Assembly: GCF_900240945.1 (NCBI RefSeq) | Contig: NZ_OESG01000013.1 | Span: 1,838,888-1,902,887 of the forward strand | Reading direction: 5' to 3' | From: Mycobacterium sp. 3519A | Lineage (GTDB): Bacteria > Actinomycetota > Actinomycetes > Mycobacteriales > Mycobacteriaceae | DNA: 64,000 nt | Part shown: one piece after another, positions 17,285-26,706 of the stretch | Layout: each line of letters begins with the position of its first letter | Position numbering within the stretch: position 1 is the stretch's first letter | Translations under genes and position numbers: made by a program | The notes under the pieces: generated by a model | What the model was told of the DNA's origin: nothing | Seen by the model: only the letters and a program-made list of their open reading frames with translations | Databases searched by the model: none

Positions 17285-18475
17285 CTATGCGGCGATCAGC
17301 TTGAGTGGCAGGTGCTGATGGCGATGGATGACGTTGTTGATCGCCCATGTCGGCGACCCGGTGACCTCGATGCGGTCCACCCGGTCGATGAGCGCGCGCA
17401 GCATGGCCGTCGTTTCCAACCGGGCCAATGCCTGACCGGCGCAGGCATGGGCGCCCTGCCCAAAGCCGATGTGCCGGCCGGCGTCGCGACGGATATCAAA
17501 CACGGCAGGTTTGTCCCACTCGCGTTCATCGCGGTTTGCCGACGCGTACATCACCAGGACGCGGGCACCGGCCTCTATTGTCACGCCGCCGATTTCGGTC
17601 CTCTGGCTGGCGCGACGTGCGAACGCCCGCAATGGCGGTTCGTACCGGACGACTTCATTGACAGCGTTCGGCATCAGTCCAGGGTCATCTTTGAGCAGTT
17701 GCCATTGGTCGGGGTGGTTGGCGAACAAGTACAACGCATTGCTGATGGCGCTCATTGTGGTGTCAATGGACGGGGCGAGATAGTCGACCATCAGTGGCGG
17801 GCACTCGCGATGCGCCAGCTTTCCTTCATCGGCGGCGATCAGCAGTTCATGTGCCATGCTGCCTTCGAGGACGGTGCGTTCGCGCACGATGCGGCGCGCG
17901 AAACGCAGCATCCGCAACGCGCCGGGGATCGCTTTGATCGCTTGCCAGTTGAGCGGACCGAGCACGTCGAAGGTCGCCCCGGCCCATTCGATGAGGTGAT
18001 CGCGTTGGTCACGGGGCCAACCGATCAGATCGGGCACCACAGCCAGCGGGAGCGCAGCTGCCAGGTCATTGACGCCGTCGATCTCTCCGCCCTTCAGTGC
18101 AGCATCGACGACGGCGGCTGCCATCGAGTCCACGCCGTCGCTTACGGCGCGCAGCGCTCGCGGCAGCATCCCGTGTGCGAGGAGCCTGCGTCGCTGATCG
18201 TGTTCTGCGCCATCGCTATTGAGTGTCGTGCCGCGGGACAAGCGGTTGGAGATGCGATTGAGGGCTACCCCCTCACCTGACAGGAAGGTTTTGTCATCGC
18301 GCAGCACTGACTTGCACTCGCTGTAGCGCGGCAGCGCGTACACCTTGTGCCGCGCCAACCACACCACCGGGCCGAGATCGCGCAGCCGCTGATAGTGCGG
18401 GTAAGGATCCACAATGGTCTCGACTGAGTAGATGTCTGCTCTGTAGACCGGAACACCGGCCGGCGTGCGACGCAT
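17285..18475 (-). CDS. Cytochrome P450 of the aromatic operon
   Basis: 396 residues from ATG 18475, fixed by AAAGGAG 5 nt upstream; longer readings of the frame have no support. The I-helix motif is LAPSIDTTMS, the ExxR is EVVR, and the haem loop FGQGAHACAGQALAR carries the axial cysteine. It follows the MhpA-like hydroxylase after 32 bp. In this setting it could O-demethylate or hydroxylate an aromatic acid or phenolic compound. No ferredoxin gene is found within this operon. Confidence 0.9.
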   Translation of the reverse strand: MRRTPAGVPVYRADIYSVETIVDPYPHYQRLRDLGPVVWLARHKVYALPRYSECKSVLRDDKTFLSGEGVALNRISNRLSRGTTLNSDGAEHDQRRRLLAHGMLPRALRAVSDGVDSMAAAVVDAALKGGEIDGVNDLAAALPLAVVPDLIGWPRDQRDHLIEWAGATFDVLGPLNWQAIKAIPGALRMLRFARRIVRERTVLEGSMAHELLIAADEGKLAHRECPPLMVDYLAPSIDTTMSAISNALYLFANHPDQWQLLKDDPGLMPNAVNEVVRYEPPLRAFARRASQRTEIGGVTIEAGARVLVMYASANRDEREWDKPAVFDIRRDAGRHIGFGQGAHACAGQALARLETTAMLRALIDRVDRIEVTGSPTWAINNVIHRHQHLPLKLIAA

Positions 18476-18507
18476 CCGTACTCCTTTGTTGGTGTGGAAG
18501 GAAGACA

Positions 18508-20028
18508 TCAGAACCTGCCTGAGGTTTGGAACCGGGGCACGGCTGCGCACAGCGCGCTCAAATCTCTGTCCGCACGCATGACGGTGCGATCGGGTCGGAT
18601 GATCGCAGCGGTGGCACGCCCACGGCGCAGCCAACGAGCCAGCTCGCTGCCGGGTGGGGCGACGTGAAGGACAACGCCCATTTCGTTGAGCGCGGCCTGC
18701 TGAAATGCGAGCGGTCGCGTCGTGGTGACAATCGCGAAGCCGATTCCCAACACGGTGTCGAGCCGGTCTCCATCCACTACAACGGGATTCGGGCACAAGC
18801 TGCCGGCTAGTTGCCAGGGGCGTCGCGCTCCACGGACCAACGAGGATCGGCGCAGCGGGGGCGTTCGACTCTCGACGAGCTTGTCGCGCAATCCAGGGAC
18901 CAAGTGCAGACGCGGGACGACCAATCGGCGGATCACATTGCCGACGTCACCGCCAGCGGTCATGGCCCAACCCATGCTCAACGCCATGCCGATCATGAAG
19001 CGGGTGTGCGGTTTTCGTTCCTGCTCGTAGGTCTCGAGGGCGCTGGATAGCAGCTCGCCGTTCAGCACCCCTGCAAGCTTCCACGCCAGGTTCATTGCGT
19101 CGCGCAGCCCGGCACCCATGCCCTGTCCGATGAACGGCGGCGTGAGGTGGGCGGCGTCACCCAGGAGGAAAACGTTGCCCCGGCGCCACTGCTCAGCGAA
19201 TTTGGCGCGGAAGGTGTACTCGGCGACGCGGAGCAGCGTCAGATCCGCGGGTAAGACCCGGCCGGTCCACGGTGTGATGAGCGGGCGCAGTCCATCGAGA
19301 GTGCCGAAGCCGTCTGCGGTTTCGCCCGGCAGCAATTGAAATTCCCACCGGTAGCGGGTCTCGCCGATGCGCATGTAGGTCGCCGCGCGGACCGGATTGC
19401 ATACCTGGTGGACACCTTCCCACTGCCCGAGGTCGGCGCTCGTTTCGATATCGGCGACCAGCCAGCGCTGGTCGAACTCCAAGTCGCGCATGCGGGCGCC
19501 GATACGAGACCGCACCACGCTGTTGGCACCGTCACACCCGAGCACGTAGGCCGTTTCGACGACATGCGTCGCCCCGTTCGAGCGATCGTTGTACGTCACC
19601 AAAACTCGGCCGTGCCCATTGTCGACGATGTCGGTGACCTCGACATCGCCGCGCAGCTCCGCGCATGGGTAGTGCTTGAGATTCGAACGTAACAGCGCTT
19701 CGAGGTCAGGCTGGTCGAACATGTTCGCCTGCGGGAACCCGTGGACGCTGTGTGCCGGGTTGCGCTGGAATTCAGCCAGTACCCGCGTTGTGTTGTCGAG
19801 CAATCGCAACCCGAGGGCGGGCCGCGAGATGGCGGCGAACTCGTCGGCGATGCCGAGACGCGCCAGGATCCGGTAGATCTCGTCATCCAAATGCACCGCA
19901 CGCGGCTGTGGATACACGGAGGTCCAGCGGTCGAGGACCAGGCATCGGATGCCATACTGCGCCAGCAGGGTAGCCGCGGTGACGCCCGTCGGCCCGGCGC
20001 CGACGATGACGACGGGAAAGGTGGTCAC
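18508..20028 (-). CDS. FAD-dependent aromatic hydroxylase (MhpA-like)
   Basis: 506 residues from GTG 20028, which overlaps the CoA-ligase stop (GTGA). FAD-binding motifs are VVIVGAGPTGVTA at the N-terminus and LGDAAHLTPPFIGQGMGAG near residue 290. The intermediate DG motif, LGCDGANSVVR, lies near residue 155. The C-terminal thioredoxin-like extension typical of phenol or 3-(3-hydroxyphenyl)propionate hydroxylases is present. It should add a hydroxyl group to a phenol to produce the catechol cleaved by the extradiol dioxygenase of the same operon. Confidence 0.9.
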   Translation of the reverse strand: MTTFPVVIVGAGPTGVTAATLLAQYGIRCLVLDRWTSVYPQPRAVHLDDEIYRILARLGIADEFAAISRPALGLRLLDNTTRVLAEFQRNPAHSVHGFPQANMFDQPDLEALLRSNLKHYPCAELRGDVEVTDIVDNGHGRVLVTYNDRSNGATHVVETAYVLGCDGANSVVRSRIGARMRDLEFDQRWLVADIETSADLGQWEGVHQVCNPVRAATYMRIGETRYRWEFQLLPGETADGFGTLDGLRPLITPWTGRVLPADLTLLRVAEYTFRAKFAEQWRRGNVFLLGDAAHLTPPFIGQGMGAGLRDAMNLAWKLAGVLNGELLSSALETYEQERKPHTRFMIGMALSMGWAMTAGGDVGNVIRRLVVPRLHLVPGLRDKLVESRTPPLRRSSLVRGARRPWQLAGSLCPNPVVVDGDRLDTVLGIGFAIVTTTRPLAFQQAALNEMGVVLHVAPPGSELARWLRRGRATAAIIRPDRTVMRADRDLSALCAAVPRFQTSGRF

Positions 20029-21857
20029 GACGTCTGCTCGAGGCGGGTTGACATCGGGTACCGGCCGAGAGTGTCCTCGACTGCCGCGCGGTCGGCGCAA
20101 AGATTGAGGGTGACAGTGACCACGGGGGACCCGTCTTCGACCACCGTCGCGATCGATTCGATTCCGGCGTGGTCGGCCAGGGCGTCGGTAGCGGCGGCGT
20201 ATGCGGCGTCGGCGCGCAGCGGCAGTTTGTAGAGCTTGCCGACGGCCGTGACCGGCAACGTATCAATGATGGTGACACTCTTGGGCGCTGCGGCCTTGTC
20301 GGCGACATGCTCACTGGCCCAGATGCGTAACTGGTCACCGGTGATCGTGCACTCCGGCGCGAGGGTCACGTATGCGACCGGGATTTCGCCCGCATGGCTG
20401 TCGGGGCGGCCTACCGCTGCCGCACCCGTGACATAGGGATGTCGGAGCAGGGCGTCCTCGATGGTGGCTGGGTCGATGTTGTGACCACCGCGGATGATCA
20501 GATCCTTCGCCCGGCCGTTCAGATGGATGAAGCCCTCGGAGTCGATCCACGCGAGATCCCCGGTGTCAAGCCATCCGTCGACGAGTTTGCCTTGCCCGTC
20601 GATTGCGAAACCGTCACTACCGCAAGCGGCTACATATCCGGGAAATACAGTCGGCCCGCTGATGAGAAGGCTTCCGACCTCGCCGACGGGAAGGTCATGC
20701 CAAGATCCGTCGGCGTCGATGCGCACGGTCTTGACTTGTTGGTAGGGGAGCCGCTGACCGACCGATCCTTGGCGCTGGACATCGGGGAAGCTGCGTGCGC
20801 TGGCGCACGTCGCCTCGGTCAGGCCATAACCCTCGAGCAGTCGAATACCGGTGTGCGCTTCGAAATCCCGTCGCACGGAGACGGGTAGCACGGAGGCGCC
20901 GACCAAGGCAAAGCGCAGGCTGGAGATATCTGCGTCGACAGCGCACTGCGCCAAGACACCGTAGACGGTTGGCACGGCACTCATCGAGGTGATGGCGTAG
21001 CGCTGCACGATCTTCCAGAAGTAGGCATACAGCGCCGGGTCCCGATACCCGAGTGGGCCTGCCCAGATCACCTCCTGACCGCGCAGCATCGGCGCAAGCA
21101 GGGTGACGACGAGCGCGTTGACGTGAAACAGCGGCAATGCCGCGAAGATCTTTGCGTTCTCGTCGAGGACGGAGTTGGCCGCGATCATCCACGCGTCGGC
21201 TACCTCGTTGGCGTGGGTGTGCGCGGCCAGCTTCGGCGCACCCGTCGTGCCACCAGTGTGAAACAGCGCGGCCAAATCGTCTGTCGCAGGCGGCTTCCCA
21301 TAGAACGCTGACCCGTCATAAGTTGCCGCCATCGCGATTCCGCCGGTTCGAGGAAGAGGCAGGACCCTGTCAACGACCCCGGCGCTGGCGAGATGTTGCG
21401 CGGTTTCCCAGCTGTCGGCATCCAGTTCGGGTGACGCGGCGATCAGCACCCGCGCACCGGAGCGCCTCAGAAGTTCCGTGATGTGGTCCGCGGACAGGCC
21501 ACTATTGAGCGGCGCGGCGATGCCGGCCAGCTGGGCCGCCAACGTGGCGGTGATCAGTGCATCACAGTTGGGAGCGAGCAGTGCGACGGCATCGTTACGC
21601 CCTACGCCGATGTCTCGCAACAGATTCGCAGCCTTGTGCACGTCGGAAAGCAGCACACCGAAGGTACGATGCGTCGCGTCCTCCCAGTTGGTCGCGTCAC
21701 GAAGGACTGTCACTGCGGTTTGGTCTGGCCAGAGTGTCGCTGCTCGTGATAGCAGAGCGTAGGTCGATTCAGGTAAGCCTCTCTGCGCCAAAGGAATCGA
21801 CTCGATCTCTTTGAGATCGGACGGGGTGATGTAGCGGGGCCAGAGCAGGTCGGTCAC
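20025..21857 (-). CDS. Acyl-CoA synthetase (AMP-forming)
   Basis: 610 residues from GTG 21857, which overlaps the upstream stop (GTGA). Adenylation motifs in order: LFHTGGTTGAPKLAAHTH (P-loop), GYGLTEATCAS, WLDTGDLAWID with INGRAKDLIIRGGHN-like hinge residues, and the catalytic lysine in VTAVGKLYKLPLR. It activates a carboxylic acid, probably an aromatic acid or the acid left after ring cleavage, as a CoA thioester. Its place between the ring-cleavage hydrolase and the hydroxylase shows that CoA activation belongs to this pathway. Confidence 0.9.
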   Translation of the reverse strand: MTDLLWPRYITPSDLKEIESIPLAQRGLPESTYALLSRAATLWPDQTAVTVLRDATNWEDATHRTFGVLLSDVHKAANLLRDIGVGRNDAVALLAPNCDALITATLAAQLAGIAAPLNSGLSADHITELLRRSGARVLIAASPELDADSWETAQHLASAGVVDRVLPLPRTGGIAMAATYDGSAFYGKPPATDDLAALFHTGGTTGAPKLAAHTHANEVADAWMIAANSVLDENAKIFAALPLFHVNALVVTLLAPMLRGQEVIWAGPLGYRDPALYAYFWKIVQRYAITSMSAVPTVYGVLAQCAVDADISSLRFALVGASVLPVSVRRDFEAHTGIRLLEGYGLTEATCASARSFPDVQRQGSVGQRLPYQQVKTVRIDADGSWHDLPVGEVGSLLISGPTVFPGYVAACGSDGFAIDGQGKLVDGWLDTGDLAWIDSEGFIHLNGRAKDLIIRGGHNIDPATIEDALLRHPYVTGAAAVGRPDSHAGEIPVAYVTLAPECTITGDQLRIWASEHVADKAAAPKSVTIIDTLPVTAVGKLYKLPLRADAAYAAATDALADHAGIESIATVVEDGSPVVTVTLNLCADRAAVEDTLGRYPMSTRLEQTS

Positions 21858-22792
21858 GCGTACCTCACGACCGTGCGCTGCGTGCCGAGATCGACGGTGC
21901 CGTCGTCGGTGGCCACGGACAGTTCGACCACGTCGCCGTGCTGCAGGTACTTGTCGTTCTTGGCTTGCTGCTTGAAGAACGCGTTCCACTTGACCGTCGG
22001 CGGCAGCAGCGAGCTGATCGTCTGGACGATCTTCGGAGGCGCGCTGAGCGCAGTACCGACTGGCGTTCCGGTCATGATGAGATCGCCGGCGCGGAGGTCC
22101 TGGAACCGTGCGAGTGATCGCAGTGTTTCCAGAGGCTGGTAGATCATATCGCCGTCGACGAGCATGTCCTGCCGCAGTTCTCCGCTCACCCGCGTTTGCA
22201 GTCGCAGATCGCCGAAGCGCTTCAGCTCGTCGGCATCGAGTAGTACCAGAGCAGGACCGACGGGGGTGAACGTCGGGTACGACTTCGCTTCGTAGAACTG
22301 GGTTTGCGGGAGCTGGATATCCCGGGCCGAAACATCGTTGGTGACAACAAGGCCCGCGATGTAGTCGTTGAGGTTCGACTCGCCGATCTCGGTCCCGACA
22401 GGGATGTCGCGGCCTATCACCAGACCGATCTCCACCTCGTAGTCCAGGAACTTGACGTGGGACGGCTTGACGATGTCGTCGAACGGTCCGCTGATGGACG
22501 CGGACGCTTTGCGAAAGAAGGTCAGTGGAATGGTCTTCGGGTCCATGCCTGCGTCGGTGACATGAGAGACGAAGTTGGTCATCTGCGCGACGACGCGACA
22601 CGGCGCCGTCACGGGGGAGAGCAGGTCGAGGCTGTCGACGGCCACGGTGTCCGAATCGTGGGTGGCCGCTTCAATGGCTGCCCGGTCGGCCAACAGCTCG
22701 CCGGTCGTGGCTGCGGTGGTCTTGATTTTCGCTGCGCCGACGGGTGTTTGGACCCACCAGGCGTCGACGGTACGCAGGACGGAAATGGTCAT
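21854..22792 (-). CDS. Fumarylacetoacetate hydrolase family protein
   Basis: 312 residues, ATG overlapping the dioxygenase stop (ATGA). The FAH-fold core is VKFLDYEVEIGLVIGRDI with the metal-binding ExE pair, followed by DVSARDIQLPQTQFYEAKSY-type residues and RAGDLIMTGTPVGTA. The family cleaves or hydrates 2-oxo and 1,3-dioxo acids formed after aromatic ring opening. Here it would process the product of the adjacent extradiol dioxygenase. Confidence 0.9.
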   Translation of the reverse strand: MTISVLRTVDAWWVQTPVGAAKIKTTAATTGELLADRAAIEAATHDSDTVAVDSLDLLSPVTAPCRVVAQMTNFVSHVTDAGMDPKTIPLTFFRKASASISGPFDDIVKPSHVKFLDYEVEIGLVIGRDIPVGTEIGESNLNDYIAGLVVTNDVSARDIQLPQTQFYEAKSYPTFTPVGPALVLLDADELKRFGDLRLQTRVSGELRQDMLVDGDMIYQPLETLRSLARFQDLRAGDLIMTGTPVGTALSAPPKIVQTISSLLPPTVKWNAFFKQQAKNDKYLQHGDVVELSVATDDGTVDLGTQRTVVRYA

Positions 22793-23919
22793 GAGGTGGC
22801 TACTTTCAGGAGGCCGATGAGGCGGTTGATGTTGAATTCGTTGTCATCCCGTAGCGCCGCGATCATCGACCGGGCTTCGTGAGGGATCGATCGTGGATCG
22901 GTGCCGAGGAAATCCTTGCTCGCCCGTGGGCCCCACTGGGCGAGGCCCGAGGCGGTGAACGGTGCCCACCCCGGTTCTAGGGTCGAGTCGAACCTGTCGC
23001 CGTCGGCGAAGTGCTCGACCATGAAGCCGTCTGGGTCGCGCCAGTAGTCGAACAACTGGCTGCCCTGGATGTGGCGGCCGATTCCCCAGGAGCGGAAATA
23101 CCCTCGCTCTCTGAGGTATTCGCCACCGGCGGCCAACGCGTCGAGATCGCATACCTGATACGCGGAATGCACGTACCGGTTCGCCGGTCCGAGTGCGAGC
23201 GCCAAAGTGTGGTGGTCGGTCGGCGTCGCCCCGCGATCACAACGCATGAAGCTCATCGTCGGCCCACGGTCGCGTTGGCCCGGGTAGTAGAGAAAGTCGC
23301 TGACGATCATGCCGAGGTTGTCGAGATACCAGTCCAGCGTTTCGATGTACCGCGTGGTTTGCAGTACGAGGTGCCCGAGTCGCTGCACCTTGGTGGGTTC
23401 ACGAGGCGGACGCTGTGTGGTGTTGACCCGCCGTATGTCGTGTCCGACGTTGAAGATTTGCGGGGTTTGGGCGGGCAATGCATCGAGCGGATGCATGCCC
23501 GCGACCACGTGCACAGGAACGCCACTCGGGTCGAGCAGGTCGACCGTCACCCCGCCGATCGCGTCTGGCAGTGGCGCGACGCGCGCGCCAGTCGCGTTAG
23601 CCAGGCGCAGCAGGTCCGCCTCGTCCTCGGCCGTGTAGGCGGCTCCCAGGAATCGGGTGCTGGAGCCGCGTCGAACAATCACGCAAGGCGCGCCGGCGTC
23701 CGTGCCGCGGAGCAGTAACTGGTTCGAGGTCCGCAGCACGGTCGCGAACCCGAACGCGTGGGCAAAGGCCTCTGCCCGGTCCAGGTTGGGCTTCTCGAAC
23801 ACCAGCCAGGCGATGTCGGCAACCTTGATCACCGGGTTCGGTGACCGGCCGCGATGCTCGCCCTTGCGGCCACCGTCCTCGCTGTGCAGCTGATTATGAG
23901 CTCCGACCAGGTCATTCAC
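22789..23919 (-). CDS. Extradiol ring-cleavage dioxygenase (type I, two VOC domains)
   Basis: 376 residues from GTG 23919, preceded by AGAGGAG; a longer frame exists upstream but crosses the operator boxes. Domain 1 spans about residues 20-130. Domain 2 holds the iron ligands expected for type I extradiol enzymes: His in LGHLVLQT, His in DHHTLALAL and Glu in GFMVEHFADGD. It cleaves a catechol next to its hydroxyl groups. First gene of the operon, divergent from a TetR regulator. The exact catechol is unknown. Confidence 0.9.
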   Translation of the reverse strand: MNDLVGAHNQLHSEDGGRKGEHRGRSPNPVIKVADIAWLVFEKPNLDRAEAFAHAFGFATVLRTSNQLLLRGTDAGAPCVIVRRGSSTRFLGAAYTAEDEADLLRLANATGARVAPLPDAIGGVTVDLLDPSGVPVHVVAGMHPLDALPAQTPQIFNVGHDIRRVNTTQRPPREPTKVQRLGHLVLQTTRYIETLDWYLDNLGMIVSDFLYYPGQRDRGPTMSFMRCDRGATPTDHHTLALALGPANRYVHSAYQVCDLDALAAGGEYLRERGYFRSWGIGRHIQGSQLFDYWRDPDGFMVEHFADGDRFDSTLEPGWAPFTASGLAQWGPRASKDFLGTDPRSIPHEARSMIAALRDDNEFNINRLIGLLKVATS

Positions 23920-23936
23920 CGAGGGCTCCTCTCTGA

Positions 23937-23995
23937 CTGACGAAATCGTCACATACGACACAACGCTCAGTCAATACATTCTGACGAAATCCTCA
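23937..23995. promoter_or_regulatory. Paired palindromic operators in the divergent aromatic promoter region
   Basis: Two copies of CTGACGAAATCsTCA occur at 23937-23951 and 23981-23995, 44 bp apart start to start (four helical turns). The first contains the near-perfect palindrome TGACGA-AA-TCGTCA. They lie between the dioxygenase GTG (23919) and the TetR GTG (24025). The likely ligand is the TetR protein encoded at 24025, which would control both directions. Confidence 0.6.
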
Positions 23996-24024
23996 AAACT
24001 GAGAAGATCTGCTATGGTGTCGTC

Positions 24025-24663
24025 GTGACCCCGGGGGACGAACCGGTCAACCGGCTGGAACGGCGCAAGCAGCGCACCCGCGCAGCGCTGATCCGTGCGG
24101 CGCAGGCATTGATCGCGGCGGGGAAACTCAACGTGCCGGTGCTCGAGATCACCCAGGCGGCGGACGTCGGAATGGGGTCGTTCTACAACCATTTCGACAG
24201 CAAGGAAGAACTGTTCGAGGCGGCGGTCGCCGATGTGCTCGACAACCACGGCGCACTGCTTGATCAGCTCACTGAAGCGATCGATGATCCCGCAGAGACA
24301 TTCGCCTGTAGCTTTCGGTTGACCGGCAGGCTGTTTCGGCGCAGGCCTCAGGAGAGTCAGATCCTGCTCGTCAACGGTCTCAACCTGATGTGGTCAGAGC
24401 GGGGTCTTGCTCCGCGCGCGTTGCGGGACATCGAATTGGCCACCGCGGCAGGGCGATTCACGGTCGATGACCCCAAACTGGCGTTGGCGGTCGCCGCAGG
24501 CGCCTTGTTGGGACTCGGCAAGCTGCTGAAAGAGGAACCGGAGCGCGACGATGCCGCAGCGGCCGACCGGGTGACCGAAAATGTGCTGCGGCTGTTCGGG
24601 CTCCCCGCCGATGAGGCACACGAGATCTGTCAGCGCCCACTTCCCGACATCGCCACGTCCTGA
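24025..24663 (+). CDS. TetR family regulator of the aromatic operon
   Basis: 212 residues from GTG 24025. N-terminal HTH: KLNVPVLEITQAADVGMGSFYNHF, with FYNHFDSKEELF typical of TetR helix 3 and 4. The C-terminal region is a helical effector domain. It faces away from the extradiol dioxygenase operon across the paired palindromes, so it is the probable local repressor, released by an aromatic or CoA-linked intermediate. The gene ends 12 bp before the second hairpin repeat. Confidence 0.88.
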   Translation: MTPGDEPVNRLERRKQRTRAALIRAAQALIAAGKLNVPVLEITQAADVGMGSFYNHFDSKEELFEAAVADVLDNHGALLDQLTEAIDDPAETFACSFRLTGRLFRRRPQESQILLVNGLNLMWSERGLAPRALRDIELATAAGRFTVDDPKLALAVAAGALLGLGKLLKEEPERDDAAAADRVTENVLRLFGLPADEAHEICQRPLPDIATS

Positions 24664-24675
24664 CTCGCGGAGGCG

Positions 24676-24732
24676 CGAACGTTCCTTACCGCTCGAAAAA
24701 TCGGCAAAATTTCGAGCGGTAAGGAACGTTCG
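24676..24732. repeat. Long hairpin repeat, copy 2
   Basis: Perfect 23-bp stem (24676-24698 and 24710-24732) with the loop AATCGGCAAAA. It is identical to copy 1 at 16217-16273 apart from one base in the left arm. It is placed between convergent TetR and acyl-CoA dehydrogenase genes. A bidirectional terminator is the simplest role. Confidence 0.85.
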
Positions 24733-24747
24733 GCGACGGGGGCGAGG

Positions 24748-26574
24748 CTAGAACGCGGCCTCGGGCAACGTCATGATGTCGTTGTCCAGATGCTCGATGA
24801 TGCCGCGGACCGCCGCGAGGTTCGGCAGCATGTTGGCGGCGAAGAACGACGCGGTCGCGATCTTGCCCCGATAGAACGCATCGTCACCCTTGGCGGCCGC
24901 CAGTGCGGCGCGGGCCACGTTGGCCTGCACCAGCAGACGCCACCCGATGATCAGGTCGCCGACGGCGAGCAGATACCGCACCGAAGCGAGGCCGACTTTG
25001 TAGATCTCCGTTGGCTGTTCGGCCGCCGCCATCAGATAGCCGGTCATGATCGCCGTCATCGCCTGGACATGCTCCAGTGCGGTGCGCAGTTGTGCGGCCT
25101 GCGTTTTCAGCTCGGCGTCGCAAGTGTCGATCGTCTTGGTGATCTGCGCCGCCACGTGGGCCAGCGACTCGCCACGGTCGCGAACGATCTTGCGGAAAAA
25201 CAGGTCCAGCGCCTGAATTGCGGTGGTGCCCTCGTACAGCGAGTCGATCTTGGCGTCGCGGATGTACTGCTCGATCGGGTAGTCCTGAAGGAAACCCGAT
25301 CCGCCGAGGGTCTGCAGCGACTCGGTCAGCAGCTCGTAGGCCCGTTCGGAACCCACACCCTTGACGATCGGCAACAGCAGATCGTCGACACGGTGGGCCA
25401 TCTCCGGGCTGGCACCCGAAACCAGGTGCGCCACATCGTCGTCCTGATGCGCGGCGGCGTAGAAGTACAGTGCCCGCAAGCCCTCGGCGTACGCCTTCTG
25501 GGCCATCAGGCTGCGACGTACGTCCGGGTGGTGGAGGATCGTCACCCGCGGCGCCGACTTGTCGGTCATCTGGGTCAGGTCAGCGCCTTGGACCCGCTCT
25601 TTCGCGAACGCCAGCGCGTTGAGATAGCCGGTCGACAGTGTGCCCGCCGCTTTGACGCCGATCGTCATCCTGGCGTTCTCGATGACGGTGAACATCTGCG
25701 CGATGCCGTTGTGGACGTCCCCAACCAGATAGCCGACAGCCGGAACGCCGTGCGCGCCGAACGTCAATTCGCATGTGGGGGAGGACTTCAGCCCCATCTT
25801 GTGCTCGAGCCCTGTCGCGAAGACACCGTTGCGCGGACCGAGTTCGAACGTCTCGGGGTCGAACAGGTACTTCGGCACGTAAAACAGGCTCAGGCCCTTG
25901 GTCCCCGGGCCCGCGCTCTCGGGGCGGGCCAGCACCAGATGGAAGATGTTTTCGGCGGTATCGCCGACGTCACCACCGGAGATGAACCGCTTGACGCCTT
26001 CGATGTGCCAGGTGCCGTCGGGTTGCGCGATGGCTTTCGCCCGGCCCGCGCCGACGTCGGACCCCGCGTCGGGCTCGGTCAACACCATGGTCGCCGACCA
26101 GCCACGCTCGATACCCGCTGCTGCCCAGCGCTTCTGCTCGTCGTTGCCCTCGACGTACAACGCCCGCGCCATCGCCGGACCCAACGCCCACCAGAACGCG
26201 ACGGACGGGTTGGCGCACAGCAGCATCTCGTTGATCGCCCACACCAGGGGTGCGGGTGCGTGCACTCCGCCGATCTCCTCGGGAATGCTGACCCGCCACC
26301 ACTCCGAGTCCTTGATGGCCTGAACCGATTTCGCCAACTCACCCGGCACGCTGATGGTGTGGTGCTCCGGATCGAAGACGGGCGGGTTCCGGTCGGCTGC
26401 GGCGAAGGATTCCGCCACCGGACCCTCCGCGAGCCGAGCGACCTCGTCGAGCATCGTGCGTACCGTGTCCGCATCGAGATCGCCGTAGCCGCCACCGGCG
26501 AGTACCTCGTCGATGTTCAGCACCTCGAACAGGTTGAACTCGATGTCACGGACATTGGCGATGTAGTGGCCCAA
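24748..26574 (-). CDS. Acyl-CoA dehydrogenase, FadE5-type (long form)
   Basis: 608 residues from TTG 26574, supported by GGAAGGAA 5 nt upstream and by the family-like N-terminus [18 protein letters not shown]. The length and the ending [12 protein letters not shown] match mycobacterial FadE5, a broad-range acyl-CoA dehydrogenase. Motifs are [30 protein letters not shown] and [20 protein letters not shown], then [19 protein letters not shown]. Its promoter region holds an 8-bp inverted repeat. Whether it is FadE5 itself or a paralogue cannot be decided here. Confidence 0.88.
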   Translation of the reverse strand: MGHYIANVRDIEFNLFEVLNIDEVLAGGGYGDLDADTVRTMLDEVARLAEGPVAESFAAADRNPPVFDPEHHTISVPGELAKSVQAIKDSEWWRVSIPEEIGGVHAPAPLVWAINEMLLCANPSVAFWWALGPAMARALYVEGNDEQKRWAAAGIERGWSATMVLTEPDAGSDVGAGRAKAIAQPDGTWHIEGVKRFISGGDVGDTAENIFHLVLARPESAGPGTKGLSLFYVPKYLFDPETFELGPRNGVFATGLEHKMGLKSSPTCELTFGAHGVPAVGYLVGDVHNGIAQMFTVIENARMTIGVKAAGTLSTGYLNALAFAKERVQGADLTQMTDKSAPRVTILHHPDVRRSLMAQKAYAEGLRALYFYAAAHQDDDVAHLVSGASPEMAHRVDDLLLPIVKGVGSERAYELLTESLQTLGGSGFLQDYPIEQYIRDAKIDSLYEGTTAIQALDLFFRKIVRDRGESLAHVAAQITKTIDTCDAELKTQAAQLRTALEHVQAMTAIMTGYLMAAAEQPTEIYKVGLASVRYLLAVGDLIIGWRLLVQANVARAALAAAKGDDAFYRGKIATASFFAANMLPNLAAVRGIIEHLDNDIMTLPEAAF

Positions 26575-26652
26575 CGCAGTTCCTTCCGGTTTAGCAAACT
26601 GCAAAAAGTGTGGCTGAGCGGGGAAAACGTACGCAACCGTAACCAGGCGCAA

Positions 26653-26674
26653 CCTACGGTGACGGAACCGTAGG
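26653..26674. promoter_or_regulatory. Palindromic operator CCTACGGT-N6-ACCGTAGG
   Basis: Perfect 8-bp inverted repeat about 80 bp upstream of the FadE5-type start and 33 bp downstream of the DUF427 stop. The size and symmetry fit a TetR-type operator. No regulator gene is adjacent, so control in trans is implied. Confidence 0.5.
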
Positions 26675-26706
26675 GTCTGAGGTCGCCGACGACGATGTGA
26701 CCGGTG

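Noticed and set aside
20025..22601. A much longer CoA ligase of 858 residues
   Set aside because: The extra N-terminal part is out-of-frame translation of the FAH-family gene. GTG 21857, overlapping that gene's stop, gives the expected 610-residue ligase.
24790..26673. A 627-codon open frame on the plus strand
   Set aside because: It lies wholly opposite the FadE5-type gene, whose domains and motifs are clear. Long antisense frames are common in high-GC DNA, and its translation is Arg/Val/His-rich without motifs.
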